Shown here piece after piece: positions 43,367 through 52,818 of a DNA stretch of 64,000 nt. The notes below the pieces were generated by a model that saw nothing but the letters and a program-made list of their open reading frames with translations, ran no database searches and was not told the DNA's origin. A program made the translations under genes and the position numbers. The DNA comes from Clostridium sp. OF09-36. GTDB lineage: Bacteria; Bacillota; Clostridia; Lachnospirales; Lachnospiraceae. Where the stretch lies: the NCBI RefSeq assembly GCF_003481985.1, contig NZ_QUMD01000001.1:62001-126000 (forward strand), in the 5' to 3' direction. Numbering within the stretch: position 1 is the stretch's first letter; the number at the start of each line of letters is the position of its first letter.

Positions 43367-43490
43367 AAACGGGCTATATATTTTTCATGAATTTTTGCTC
43401 GTGACTGTGAAGGTACTGAACAGTTACGAAACGATTTCATAAGCCGCAGGAATCCTGCGGCTTAACTATTTCAAACATGGAGGGTTCATC

Positions 43491-44450
43491 ATGAAATTAT
43501 TCGACTCTGTCAGAGAGATTCCCATTACTGATCTTGAGGGTCTTCGCATCGGCAACGCCCAGGATTATGAGGCCATGACCGGTGTAACGGTTCTGCTCTT
43601 CGACCACGGTGCAAAAGCCGGTATTGATATCAGCGGAGGGGGACCTGCTTCCCGGGAAACGCCACTTACATCCCCCATCACTGCAGACAATCCGCTCAAT
43701 GCCATTGTACTCTCCGGCGGCTCTGCCTTCGGCCTGGCTGCCAGTGACGGGGTCATGCGCTATCTGGAAGAACACGGTATTGGTTATGAAACCGGATTTG
43801 CGAAAGTACCATTAGTCTGCCATTCCTGTATCTACGACCTGAGTATTGGACGTTCTGATATCCGACCGGATGCTGCTATGGGCTATGCTGCCTGTCAGGA
43901 TGCAGAACATCCGCATCCGGTATCCGGCATCTTAGGCGGAGGTACCGGCGCCAGTGTTGGCAAAATCTATGGCCGCGACAAAGCAACCAAAACCGGTCTT
44001 GGCATGTATGCAGTCTCCATCGGTAACTTAAAGATTGCCGCAGTTGTAATCTTAAATGCCTTCGGCGATGTCTTCAATCCGACTACCGGCGAAAAAATTG
44101 CCGGTCCAAGAAAACCAGATGGCAGCGGATTCTTTGATACACTGGAAGAGCTTTACAAATTCAGCCAGAGAACCGACCAATTCCAACACGATCCAAACAG
44201 CAAAGCCAATACCACCATCGGTGCTATTATCACCAACGGCGCGTTTTCCAAAGCAGAATTAAGCAAAATTGCTTCCATGGCTCGCAGCGGCTACGCACGC
44301 TGCATTAACCCGGTAGGCACCATGGCCGATGGCGATTCCATCTATGCCGCCTCCATCGGAACCGTAGAAGCAGACTTAAATGTTGCCGGAACACTGGCGG
44401 CAGAAGTCATGGCAGAGGCAATCCAAAATGCAGTAAAGGCGGCCCGGTAG
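43491..44450 (+). CDS. P1-family peptidase (DmpA/BapA type)
   Basis: A 319-residue N-terminal-nucleophile hydrolase precursor. DmpA-type enzymes cut themselves in two and act as aminopeptidases on D-amino or beta-amino N-termini. Typical blocks are LEGLRIGNAQDYEAMTGVTV, GGGPASRETPLTSP, VLSGGSAFGLAASDGVMRYL and GILGGGTGASVGKIYG. The processing site fits NTTIGAIITNGAF, where the first residue of the small subunit would be Thr, followed by MARSGYARCINPVGTMADGD. The start has ATGGAGG. It follows the ECF gene and its last codons overlap a terminator. Confidence 0.87.
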   Translation: MKLFDSVREIPITDLEGLRIGNAQDYEAMTGVTVLLFDHGAKAGIDISGGGPASRETPLTSPITADNPLNAIVLSGGSAFGLAASDGVMRYLEEHGIGYETGFAKVPLVCHSCIYDLSIGRSDIRPDAAMGYAACQDAEHPHPVSGILGGGTGASVGKIYGRDKATKTGLGMYAVSIGNLKIAAVVILNAFGDVFNPTTGEKIAGPRKPDGSGFFDTLEELYKFSQRTDQFQHDPNSKANTTIGAIITNGAFSKAELSKIASMARSGYARCINPVGTMADGDSIYAASIGTVEADLNVAGTLAAEVMAEAIQNAVKAAR

Positions 44451-44463
44451 GCCGCCTTTTTTA
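44435..44463 (+). terminator. Terminator overlapping the end of the P1 peptidase gene
   Basis: AAAGGCGGCC (44435-44444) and GGCCGCCTTT (44450-44459) make a perfect 10-bp stem followed by TTTT; the stop codon is in the loop. Confidence 0.9.
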
Positions 44464-44570
44464 AAACAGATTTCCATCCTCGTCAAATGTCAGAGGTGCA
44501 GGTTCTGACACAATTCTGTCAAACATCATCGGGATCTTTGCAGATTCCGTGAGGATGAAGAAAGTAAGGC
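44462..44570 (-). pseudogene. Possible C-terminal coding remnant
   Basis: On the minus strand an open stretch without start reads ILTESAKIPMMFDRI then VSEPAPLTFDEDGNLF and a stop at 44462. The wording is protein-like, but the piece is too short to name. Confidence 0.25.
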
Positions 44571-44642
44571 TGAATTAAAGCGCAGAATGGACCATTGGCA
44601 GGAAATGGCACAAGAACTCAATAGTACGGTAGATTTGCACTA
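44551..44642 (+). pseudogene. Possible C-terminal coding remnant
   Basis: On the plus strand an open stretch reads EDEESKAELKRRMDHWQEM then AQELNSTVDLH and a stop. It looks like the charged helical end of a real protein, with no start or upstream domain. Confidence 0.3.
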
Positions 44643-44650
44643 AGAAATCA

Positions 44651-44690
44651 AAGGGGCTGTCACAGATTTTGTGGCAGCCCCTTTTCAATT
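44651..44690 (-). terminator. Bidirectional terminator after the aldolase gene
   Basis: GGGGCTGTCAC and GTGGCAGCCCC form an 11-bp stem with one G-U pair; T-rich tails follow on both strands (TTTGATTT minus, TTTTC plus). Confidence 0.75.
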
Positions 44691-44697
44691 CTCTCTG

Positions 44698-45366
44698 TTA
44701 AGCACTAATAACCTGACGCTTCTTTTTTGATTTTTCTTTTACAAACACCTTATAATCCTCTGTCATTGGTTTATAATCGAATCCCCCCGCTTTTAACAGC
44801 AGATACATCTCGCTGTTGCGTTCAATAATATCGGATGCAATTACTGCATCTTTCATGGAAATTCCTACTCCTAACGCTCCATGATTTGCCATCAGAAGCC
44901 CGGCATTAGTTCCAATTCCCTCCTTTACATATTCAGCCAGTTCTTTGGATCCAGGAAATGCAAACGGAACAATATTAATATCTCCACCCAGATATAAAGA
45001 CTGTTCGGTATCAATTGCCGGCATGATATCCAGTTCCTTAATCAAACTAACCGTTGTTGCATATTTTGAATGGGTATGTACCAGGGCCCGAAGTTCCGGA
45101 CGTGCCCGATATACCCCTAAATGCATGGAACACTCAATAGATGGCTGGTGTTTTCCTGAGACTATCTCTCCATTCAGATTTACCACAACCAGATCCTCTT
45201 CTGTCATCGTATCATATGGCAGACTTGTCGGTGTGATAACGACCAGATCTGTTCCATCCGCTCTGGCACTCAGATTTCCTACTGTTCCTAACAGATAACC
45301 TCTTTCCACCATCAGACGGCAGCCCCATAAGACTTCCTCTTTTGCTTTTTGTAATGCATCTGACAT
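44698..45366 (-). CDS. Class II aldolase/adducin-family protein (sugar-phosphate aldolase)
   Basis: A 222-residue zinc aldolase of the FucA/AraD group, which split or epimerise ketose phosphates such as fuculose-1-phosphate. Zinc ligands fit HTHSKYAT (two His) and ANHGALGVG (His). TVGNLSARADG and ITPTSLPYDTM match the phosphate-binding segments. The ATG at 45366 follows GGAGG; a GTG at 45372 is too close. It is the last gene of a PTS operon, so it likely cleaves the phosphorylated form of the sugar or polyol imported by the IIABC proteins. Substrate unknown. Confidence 0.85.
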   Translation of the reverse strand: MSDALQKAKEEVLWGCRLMVERGYLLGTVGNLSARADGTDLVVITPTSLPYDTMTEEDLVVVNLNGEIVSGKHQPSIECSMHLGVYRARPELRALVHTHSKYATTVSLIKELDIMPAIDTEQSLYLGGDINIVPFAFPGSKELAEYVKEGIGTNAGLLMANHGALGVGISMKDAVIASDIIERNSEMYLLLKAGGFDYKPMTEDYKVFVKEKSKKKRQVISA

Positions 45367-45384
45367 ATCCACAATTCCTCCATC

Positions 45385-47454
45385 CTATATTTTCAGACTG
45401 CTTTCCCATTCAATCAGCTGTACCAGTTCCTCTGTGTTTTCAGCCATCCGGATCTTATTTAAGTTAACTTCATTTTCCAGAAGATGAATCAGCTGATACA
45501 ACGCTGTTAAATGGATCGTTTTATCCGGAGTAGCCAAAACCATAATGATATCTGCGTCCATATATCCATCTATTGATATTCTCTCTGGCATTCGGTAAAG
45601 TGACATTGCGGGCCTGGCTACTCCGTCATCTACACCTGCATGCGCAACAATCACACCATCCGCCAGCATGATATATGGCTGATTTTCCTGAATCAGCCGG
45701 ATCATCTTATTAATATAGCGCAGCTCAATGCTTCCGTTTTCCCATAAAACATTGGACGCATTTCGAATTGCCTCATCCCATGGATAAATCTCCGCCGCAA
45801 ATTCTATATTTTCCGGCTTCAGCAGATCCCGCAGGCAAAGTCCTTCATTCCGCAATTCCGGATATGCTTTTCCGGAAAATGATGACAAATACTGGTGCAG
45901 GCTTTTTTCCAGTTTATCCCGTTCCTGAACGACTGCATAACGCTCTATCAAAGCCATAATCCCTTCTGTCGTTACATTTTCATAGCTGACTCCCTCCAGC
46001 TCCCGAAGTACTTTTTGACGAAAAATCTTTCCTGTGTACTCATTAAATGAAGGGGTTACCACAAACTGAATCTTGTCTGTGTTTAATCTTGTCGTTGTAA
46101 AAACAATCTGGAAATCTTTCTGATATTCTTCGAATCCACGGATGGAAAGGCAAGCTGTAAATTCAATTTCCGGAAACATTTCTTCCAATGTAATGTGTAA
46201 AAAATGCGACACTGTAATTCCATTGCTGCATACAACAACTGCTTTTTTTCTTGGCTGCATGGTTCCCAGAAGACCTTCCTTTCGCAGCCATGCTCCAATC
46301 AATGCGGTTATGTAAATCGTTTCACGATCCGGCATTGTTTCTCCAAGCAGCGTTTCCAATGGAAATACAGATAGCTTTACAATTTCGTGCAAGTACTGAT
46401 ATTTTGGAAGAATCATATCTGAGATATCAGGCTGCACATGATAATGATACCGGATCCGGTATACCGCCGGCTGTAAATGCTGTAACAATGCCTCCAAAAG
46501 ACCTTCCTTATCAGAAATCTGTACACAACTGATCCGTTCAAAGCACTTGATTGCATCCTGTGCTGCTGCTTTCAGCTGTGCCTGATTTTCACCTGCTTCA
46601 TTCCGGCTGGAATACTTGGAAATCTGGAGCTGTATTGTAAAAAAGATTTTTTCTTTTTCACTGTCAATTCCATGCTTTATGCAAAAAAAGGACATAACCA
46701 TATATTCTTTGGTGCCGGTTACATGCCTGCAGGACTCCGGCAAGTTCTGCAGCAGGCATCCGTTCCGAATCTGCCGTAAAAGGAATGCCAGAATATATGG
46801 AAATTCTTTCATCCGTTCATCTGCATAACAGACAGACAGCTTCTCTTCTATTTCTTTTATATCTGATCTCAGCTGTTCCAGCTCTGTCTGTTTTATGTGG
46901 TAAACCACAGCGAGACGTTCCTCGCCTCCAGGAATATTCAAATTCTCCCTTAATGCCTGGATAATCAATCCACGCTTGTCATATTCCTCTCCATAAACCA
47001 CATATCCACGCTTTCTGTCGTAATTCAGCTCCAGGCCATAAGATTTCATAATTTCCTGAACCCGTTTCAGATCACTCATCAACGTATTTTTACTGATTTT
47101 CAATTCATCTGTAAAATGATATGTAGACAATTCTTCTGTGTGACATAACAGACGTAAGGTCAGCCAGCTGTATCGTTCTTCATCTGAGAGAACATAGGTG
47201 TACTCGGCTGTTTTCGAATCTTCTGACTGATATTCCCTGATTACCGCAAGCGAAACCAGAAATCTCCCCGTTTTCAGCCATTTGATTTCCTCGAAACCAT
47301 TCTTTTTCAGGTAATCGTTAATTTTTCCAAGGCTGTAGCTGATCTGTTTCCTGCTCAGCCCTAAGGACTGTTCCAGTTCTTTTCCTGAAACCGACGGATC
47401 ATTCACGATCATCTTTAATATCTTAACTCCCCTTTGATCCAGGTACACCTTCAA
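45385..47454 (-). CDS. PRD-containing PTS-regulated transcription activator (MtlR/LicR type)
   Basis: A 689-residue regulator. Two N-terminal helix-turn-helix domains (VSGKELEQSLGLSRKQISYS and ELKISKNTLMSDLKRVQEIM) are followed by two PRD domains with His targets. A GatB-like EIIB domain comes next, with its Cys in AVVVCSNGITVSHFL, and then a C-terminal EIIA domain with His in IVAHAGVDDGVARPAMSL. Phosphorylation by PTS proteins would set its activity according to substrate and glucose supply. It lies between the IIC gene and the aldolase gene and most likely activates this operon. Confidence 0.9.
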   Translation of the reverse strand: MKVYLDQRGVKILKMIVNDPSVSGKELEQSLGLSRKQISYSLGKINDYLKKNGFEEIKWLKTGRFLVSLAVIREYQSEDSKTAEYTYVLSDEERYSWLTLRLLCHTEELSTYHFTDELKISKNTLMSDLKRVQEIMKSYGLELNYDRKRGYVVYGEEYDKRGLIIQALRENLNIPGGEERLAVVYHIKQTELEQLRSDIKEIEEKLSVCYADERMKEFPYILAFLLRQIRNGCLLQNLPESCRHVTGTKEYMVMSFFCIKHGIDSEKEKIFFTIQLQISKYSSRNEAGENQAQLKAAAQDAIKCFERISCVQISDKEGLLEALLQHLQPAVYRIRYHYHVQPDISDMILPKYQYLHEIVKLSVFPLETLLGETMPDRETIYITALIGAWLRKEGLLGTMQPRKKAVVVCSNGITVSHFLHITLEEMFPEIEFTACLSIRGFEEYQKDFQIVFTTTRLNTDKIQFVVTPSFNEYTGKIFRQKVLRELEGVSYENVTTEGIMALIERYAVVQERDKLEKSLHQYLSSFSGKAYPELRNEGLCLRDLLKPENIEFAAEIYPWDEAIRNASNVLWENGSIELRYINKMIRLIQENQPYIMLADGVIVAHAGVDDGVARPAMSLYRMPERISIDGYMDADIIMVLATPDKTIHLTALYQLIHLLENEVNLNKIRMAENTEELVQLIEWESSLKI

Positions 47455-47469
47455 TCTCTCCTTTCAGAA

Positions 47470-48834
47470 CTATTTTTCCCCTTCCTGGGCCAGATCTTCG
47501 GCTTCTTCCTTTCTCAGTGCCTTATAATAAGAAATAAAGCATACAAACCAAACCACTAAAATGATCAGCGGAATAAAATTGCCCTGCAGGAACTGGAACA
47601 CGTGTGAAATAGAATATGTAAATACCGGTCCATTGATCAGGCTGTTACTGATCAGTTCTCCTGCATTGAGTGATACACTTCCGGTAACCGTTGCAAGCTC
47701 TGTCATAAACGGAGCAAATGCAGTTCCCACCCATAAAAAGATGGGACAGCTGATTGCCGCAAGAATAAACATCTGAATCAGATTTCCCTGTGTTACAAGA
47801 AATGCTGGAACTGCCAGGGATGAGCCCATCAGGCCGGCAAACGGAAGAATTCCGTTTCCAGGTAAAATCGCAGAAAACAACAGCATAAATGGAATGCTCC
47901 AGAGAATCGTAAGCCAGATTTCGTTGCATCCTCCCATAATCGGCCAGTCAAGACCAACGTTGAGCTCTTTTCCTTCGAATTTCTTATTCATAAATTCGCT
48001 CATTGCCTCAGAAATAGGTGATAATGCCTGCATAAAATACTTAGCTACTACCGGGAAAAGTGTCATGGCAGTCGCCGACTTTACACCCAGGATCAACACA
48101 TCGGCAAAAGCATATCTTGCCACCGCACCAAATAAACATCCTAAAATAAATCCCAGCACATGATTCTCAGCAAAAATACCAAACTTGTTTCTCAGAGTTT
48201 CAGTATCGAACTTGCGATCCATACCCGGAATTTTCTTCAGCAGGCAGGCAATCGGATACATAACTGCGCAAAAGGTTAATGTTGTATGCGTACAGGTCAC
48301 TCCCGGGATTCCTGTCAATTTTTCGATTCTATGCTGGTTGGCATCTGCCGATTTCAGTTCTACCACAACCTGCACTGCTGCCACCACAAATGCCAGAATA
48401 ACACTCTTTGTAATGGATGCCACTGCAACTGCTGTGAAAATCTTCAGCCATACATTCCACAGATCCGCATTGATCGTGTTCGTTTTATTTAACAGGATCA
48501 TTAACACATTGATTCCGATCAGCAACGGAAACATTAAAAATGCATACGGCCAGGACCAGGAAATGGTGGCCATAGTAGTCCATCCACCGTCAACAACCGG
48601 AAATGACATGCCCGTTGCTGACATAATTGCCTGTGCCGCCGGATTCAGTGAATCCTTCATGAAGCTGATAATCAGGTTCATTCCGGTAAAGGCTACGGCC
48701 AGCGTAATACCAGATGAAATCGCATCTTTAACTTTCATTCTCACGATCAATCCGGCAATGATCATAATAAACGGAACAAATACTGACGCTCCAAGGCCCA
48801 GAAAAAAGTTCACTATCTGAGTAAGTATCTCCAT
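47470..48834 (-). CDS. PTS transporter subunit IIC, galactitol family
   Basis: A 454-residue membrane transport subunit with about ten to twelve helices. It starts MEILTQIVNFFLGLGASVFV and has GGWTTMATISWSWPYAFLMF, KLTGIPGVTCTHTTLTFCAV and MGGCNEIWLTILWSIPFMLL, all in the GatC/IIC-galactitol family pattern. It works with the IIA and IIB proteins encoded just upstream. Galactitol, arabitol or a related compound are possible substrates. Confidence 0.88.
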   Translation of the reverse strand: MEILTQIVNFFLGLGASVFVPFIMIIAGLIVRMKVKDAISSGITLAVAFTGMNLIISFMKDSLNPAAQAIMSATGMSFPVVDGGWTTMATISWSWPYAFLMFPLLIGINVLMILLNKTNTINADLWNVWLKIFTAVAVASITKSVILAFVVAAVQVVVELKSADANQHRIEKLTGIPGVTCTHTTLTFCAVMYPIACLLKKIPGMDRKFDTETLRNKFGIFAENHVLGFILGCLFGAVARYAFADVLILGVKSATAMTLFPVVAKYFMQALSPISEAMSEFMNKKFEGKELNVGLDWPIMGGCNEIWLTILWSIPFMLLFSAILPGNGILPFAGLMGSSLAVPAFLVTQGNLIQMFILAAISCPIFLWVGTAFAPFMTELATVTGSVSLNAGELISNSLINGPVFTYSISHVFQFLQGNFIPLIILVVWFVCFISYYKALRKEEAEDLAQEGEK

Positions 48835-48846
48835 AATTTCCTCCTG

Positions 48847-49122
48847 CTATTTACAAAGTTCAATCAGTTTATTTAATTCATCTGCCTGTTTTACTCCGGT
48901 TAAAAATGCAATTCCATTAATTACCGGAACCGGATATTCCTTTGTCGTTTTTGTAATGGAAATATATGCCACACTGTCTCTTAATTCCGTATCCAGGGAA
49001 CGAATGTTTACTGCTTTCACTGCTGCATCCACATGATTTTCTTTCAGAAGACGATTTACCTTACTTGCTACTGCCTGGGAAGTTGCTACTCCGCTCGCAC
49101 ATGCTACTACAATCTTTTTCAT
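48847..49122 (-). CDS. PTS subunit IIB, galactitol type
   Basis: A 91-residue phosphocarrier. The phosphorylated Cys is in the opening P-loop KKIVVACASGVATSQAVASK. It passes phosphate from IIA to the sugar on IIC. The ATG at 49122 overlaps the IIA stop as TAATG and has GGAGG nine bases upstream, so the 49164 start can be dismissed. Confidence 0.92.
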   Translation of the reverse strand: MKKIVVACASGVATSQAVASKVNRLLKENHVDAAVKAVNIRSLDTELRDSVAYISITKTTKEYPVPVINGIAFLTGVKQADELNKLIELCK

Positions 49123-49604
49123 TATGAATCCTCCAATCCATCCATTGATATAATCAGTTTCCAATACTCCTCAACCGTGTTTGCATGGTCCAATTTTTCC
49201 ATCAGCTCTACCTTTTGCAGGTTATTGACCAGAATCTGTAAAAGTTCTATATGGCTTTCTCCTGCATCTGCTTCCTGGAAACCAAGCATAAATGCAAATT
49301 TCACCTGATGGATAATCTCATTTGCTGCCATTTCTCTCCATGGAATAGGATGTTTTAACCGAACACATGCAACAAACGGCTTTACAATACATTTAGGATC
49401 TGTATGCGGAATTGCCACCGGATAAGGTTCAATCGGCAATGCCGTAGGATAATTTTTTTCCCGTTCCTTGATTGCTTCTAAAAAGCCTGAACGAATATAT
49501 CCCGCTTTTTCCAATTTCTCTGCCAGGATAGAAAACACCTCATCTGTACTTTCTGCTTCCAGATCCAGTTGAACAAGTTCCTTATAAATAATGTCTCTAT
49601 TCAA
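49122..49604 (-). CDS. PTS subunit IIA, fructose/mannitol/galactitol family
   Basis: A 160-residue phosphocarrier that takes phosphate from HPr. The active His is in EPYPVAIPHTDPKCI. It begins at a TTG codon with AAGGAG eight bases upstream; no in-frame ATG is nearby. It is the first gene of the operon IIA-IIB-IIC-regulator-aldolase and has a strong promoter 70 bases upstream. Confidence 0.92.
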   Translation of the reverse strand: MNRDIIYKELVQLDLEAESTDEVFSILAEKLEKAGYIRSGFLEAIKEREKNYPTALPIEPYPVAIPHTDPKCIVKPFVACVRLKHPIPWREMAANEIIHQVKFAFMLGFQEADAGESHIELLQILVNNLQKVELMEKLDHANTVEEYWKLIISMDGLEDS

Positions 49605-49674
49605 TGTTCCAGCTCCTTATTCTCTATTTCAGAAACAGACTCTTGCGCGCTTACTGACCATTTCTTATACTTCC

Positions 49675-49703
49675 ATTATACGTATGCCTCCTTTTTTTTT
49701 CAA
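49675..49703 (-). promoter_or_regulatory. Promoter of the PTS-aldolase operon
   Basis: On the minus strand TTGAAA (49698-49703) and TATAAT (49675-49680) are exactly 17 bases apart, a near-consensus sigma-A promoter. Confidence 0.8.
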
Positions 49704-49792
49704 TGATACCTTGGGGCATTCTTTGCACATGGCTGTGCTCATTCCTGTGAATGACAATCCGTTTGCGCAACAGAGTTCTGTATTTCAGAAAC

Positions 49793-49843
49793 AAAAAATC
49801 CATGCTGCTTACGTTCACACGCAAACAACATGGATTTTTTCTT
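49793..49843 (-). terminator. Terminator of the aminotransferase gene
   Basis: AAAAAATCCATG and CATGGATTTTTT pair around a 26-base loop; the minus strand ends in TTTTTTG. It is 25 bases after the aminotransferase stop. Confidence 0.8.
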
Positions 49844-49868
49844 TTCTATTTTGTTTTTTTAGAACACG

Positions 49869-51185
49869 TTATGCCTGCTCCGGTGCTTTCTGTGCCTCTG
49901 CCCGGTCTTTCAGGATCTTATCAATACTTACGATCTTCGTGCACAGCGCGAACAGATCCATTGCCAGGATCAGATCACTCAGCGGCGGATAGGACGGTGC
50001 GATTCGGATATTGGTATCATGCGGGTCTTTGCCGTACGGATAGGTTGCTCCGGCACCGGTCATAACCAGACCGGCTTTCTTACAGCGCGCTACAATAGCC
50101 TTTGCACAGCCGTCCAGGGAATCGAAGGCGATAAAGTAGCCTCCCTTTGGCTTGGTCCATGTTCCGATACCAAGACCGCCAAGCTCACGCTCCAGGGTAT
50201 CAATGACTGCCTCAAACTTCGGACGCAGGATATCCGCATGCTTGCGCATATGCTCTACCATGCCATGGATATCACCAAAGTAACGGACATGACGCAGCTG
50301 GTTTACCTTATCATGGCTGATGGTCTGGAATTTCAACTGCTTCTCAATATCCTCCAGGTTGTTGCGGGAGGTTGCGATGGCTGCAATACCGGAACCCGGG
50401 AAACTGATTTTTGAGGTGGAAGCGAATTTGTAAACCATATCCGGGTTGCCGGCACGCTTACACTCTGCCAGGATCTCGATCAGGTGGTCCTGATCGTGAT
50501 CGTATAAATGATGTACGCCATAAGCATTATCCCAGTAGATACGGAAATCCGGAGCGGCCGGTTTCAGTCTTGCAAAACGGCGGACGGTCTCATCGGAATA
50601 GCTGGTTCCGGTCGGATTGGAATACTTCGGCACGCACCAGATACCCTTAATGCTGTCATCCTCTGCCACAAGTCTTTCCACCATATCCATGTCCGGGCCA
50701 TCCGGAGTCATCGGAACATTGATCATCTCAATGCCGAAATACTGGGTAATGGCAAAATGACGGTCATAACCCGGTACCGGGCAAAGGAACTTCACTTTAT
50801 CTAATTTGCACCACGGAGTACATCCCATTACGCCGTGAGTCATGGATCGGGATACGGTATCGAACATAACATTCAGGCTGGAATTGCCGTAAATGATGAT
50901 GTAATCCGGAGCTACCTCCATCATGTCTCCGATCAGCTCTTTGGCTTCCCTAATTCCGGTCAGTCCACCATAGTTACGGCAGTCGGTTCCGTCTTCACAG
51001 GTTAAGTCATCACTGCTGCTTAATACATCCATCATTCCCATGGAAAGATCCAGCTGCTCCACGCTCGGCTTACCTCTGGACATGTCCAGTCTTAAATCCT
51101 TTCCCTGAAACTCTTTGTACTGGGCAGAAAGCTGCTTTCTGAGCTCCTGCAGTTCCTCTGTGCTCATCTCTGCATATGGCTGCAT
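49869..51185 (-). CDS. PLP-dependent aminotransferase, aspartate aminotransferase Ic subgroup
   Basis: A 438-residue fold-type I aminotransferase of the PF12897 group, enzymes that behave as aspartate aminotransferases. It begins MQPYAEMSTEELQELRKQLS and shows RLDMSRGKPSVEQLDLS, RNYGGLTGIREAKEL, CVPKYSNPTGTSYSDETVRR and the PLP lysine in YKFASTSKISFPGSG. The start at 51185 has AGGAGG nine bases upstream, whereas the frame further upstream to 51266 lacks one. It would supply aspartate for the Asp-tRNA and GatCAB genes next door, but is a separate transcription unit. Confidence 0.88.
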   Translation of the reverse strand: MQPYAEMSTEELQELRKQLSAQYKEFQGKDLRLDMSRGKPSVEQLDLSMGMMDVLSSSDDLTCEDGTDCRNYGGLTGIREAKELIGDMMEVAPDYIIIYGNSSLNVMFDTVSRSMTHGVMGCTPWCKLDKVKFLCPVPGYDRHFAITQYFGIEMINVPMTPDGPDMDMVERLVAEDDSIKGIWCVPKYSNPTGTSYSDETVRRFARLKPAAPDFRIYWDNAYGVHHLYDHDQDHLIEILAECKRAGNPDMVYKFASTSKISFPGSGIAAIATSRNNLEDIEKQLKFQTISHDKVNQLRHVRYFGDIHGMVEHMRKHADILRPKFEAVIDTLERELGGLGIGTWTKPKGGYFIAFDSLDGCAKAIVARCKKAGLVMTGAGATYPYGKDPHDTNIRIAPSYPPLSDLILAMDLFALCTKIVSIDKILKDRAEAQKAPEQA

Positions 51186-51380
51186 CTTCTTTTTCCTCCT
51201 CATCAGCTGTGTACTCCCTTTCTTCACCCAGGCACTGACACCCGGTGTTCTTGGTTTGCATTCCATTCTACACGAAATATATCGGTATTACAATCGCATT
51301 TTTCACAAATTTAATAGAATATATATTCGATTTCTGTCTCTGATTTTCCTGCAAAGACATCTGAGTGAAAACTGTCTTTT

Positions 51381-52817
51381 TTACCGGGACATCCGTTCAC
51401 GCACCAGCTGATTCACCACAGCCGGGTCTGCCTTGCCCTTCATGGCACGCATGGTCTGACCTACGATAAAGCCCATGGCTTTCTCTTTTCCTGCCTTGAA
51501 ATCCGCAACAGACTGCGGGTTTTTCTCCAGAAGCTCCTCGATGGTCTTTGTCAGCGCATCGGTATCATTTACCACCTTTAAGCCGTGTTCCTCAACGTAA
51601 CGTTCCGGATCCACATCTTCCTTAAACACAGCCTCGAACACATCCTTCGCAACCGTACGGTTAATAACGTTCTTCTCTATCAGGCTGATGAGCTTTGCCA
51701 GATTCTCCGGGGAGAAGGTCATGTCTTCCGGCTCCTGCTCCTGCTCTTTTAACAGGCGCATAGCCTCTGTCATCAGCCAGTTGGAAACCTCCTTTGGCTT
51801 GCCGCAGATCGCTACAGTCCGCTCAAATACATCAGCCAGATGCTTGGATCCGGTCAGGATTTCCGCATCGTACTGTGGCAGTCCGTACTCACTCTCATAG
51901 CGTGCCAGCTTCTCGGTGCGAAGCTCCGGCTGTGCTGCCTTTACCCGCTCGATCCACTCATCCGAAATCCATACCGGCACCAGATCCGGATCCGGAAAGT
52001 AACGGTAATCCTGCGCATCTTCCTTGGAACGCATTGCATGGGAGGATTCCTTGTTGTCATCCCAGCGGCGCGTTTCCTGGATCACCTTTTTGCCCTCCTC
52101 GATCAGCTCGATCTGACGGGTACGCTCGCCCTCGATTGCACGGGCAATGGCCTTGAAGGAGTTTAAGTTTTTCATCTCAGTTCTGGTACCGAACTCCGGT
52201 GCGCCCACTTCGCGGACAGAGAGGTTGACATCCGCACGCATGGAGCCCTCCTGCAGCTTACAGTCGGAAGCGCCAAGGTACTGGATGATCAGGCGAAGTT
52301 TTTCCAGATAGGCAATGACCTCGTCAGCGCTGCGCATATCCGGCTCGGACACGATCTCAATTAACGGAACACCGCTTCGGTTGTAATCAACCAGAGAGCA
52401 GTCCTCCCACTCATCATGGACCAGCTTTCCGGCATCCTCCTCCATGTGGATTTCGTGGATACCGATCTTTTTCTTACCTGCAGCGGTATCGATCTCGACC
52501 CAGCCGTCATGGCAGATTGGCAGATACAGCTGGGAGATCTGATAGTTCTGCGGGTTATCCGGGTAGAAATAGTTCTTCCGGTCGAATTTGCAGTACTGGT
52601 TGATGCCGCAGTTCGTAGCCAGTCCGACTGCCAGTGCGTACTCTACAACCTGCTTGTTTAAAACCGGAAGGGAACCCGGCATACCGGTGCAGACCGGGCA
52701 GGTATGGGTGTTTGGCGCACCGCCGAATGCGGTGGAACAGCCGCAGAAAATTTTGGTTTTGGTCGCCAGTTCTACGTGAACCTCCAGGCCAATGACGGTC
52801 TCATACTGTTTGCTCAT
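51381..52817 (-). CDS. gatB: Asp-tRNA(Asn)/Glu-tRNA(Gln) amidotransferase subunit B
   Basis: A 478-residue subunit that binds the misacylated tRNA and phosphorylates its Asp or Glu. It begins with the GatB pattern YETVIGLEVHVELATKTKIF, has the zinc Cys in CGCSTAFGGAPNTHTCPVCTG (cut here), and KRDRKNYFYPD-type and GSMRADVNLSVREVG motifs, with a C-terminal YqeY-like tail domain. The start has GGAGG and lies two bases after the gatA stop. Last gene of aspS-gatC-gatA-gatB. Confidence 0.95.
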   Translation of the reverse strand: MSKQYETVIGLEVHVELATKTKIFCGCSTAFGGAPNTHTCPVCTGMPGSLPVLNKQVVEYALAVGLATNCGINQYCKFDRKNYFYPDNPQNYQISQLYLPICHDGWVEIDTAAGKKKIGIHEIHMEEDAGKLVHDEWEDCSLVDYNRSGVPLIEIVSEPDMRSADEVIAYLEKLRLIIQYLGASDCKLQEGSMRADVNLSVREVGAPEFGTRTEMKNLNSFKAIARAIEGERTRQIELIEEGKKVIQETRRWDDNKESSHAMRSKEDAQDYRYFPDPDLVPVWISDEWIERVKAAQPELRTEKLARYESEYGLPQYDAEILTGSKHLADVFERTVAICGKPKEVSNWLMTEAMRLLKEQEQEPEDMTFSPENLAKLISLIEKNVINRTVAKDVFEAVFKEDVDPERYVEEHGLKVVNDTDALTKTIEELLEKNPQSVADFKAGKEKAMGFIVGQTMRAMKGKADPAVVNQLVRERMSR

Positions 52818-52818
52818 G

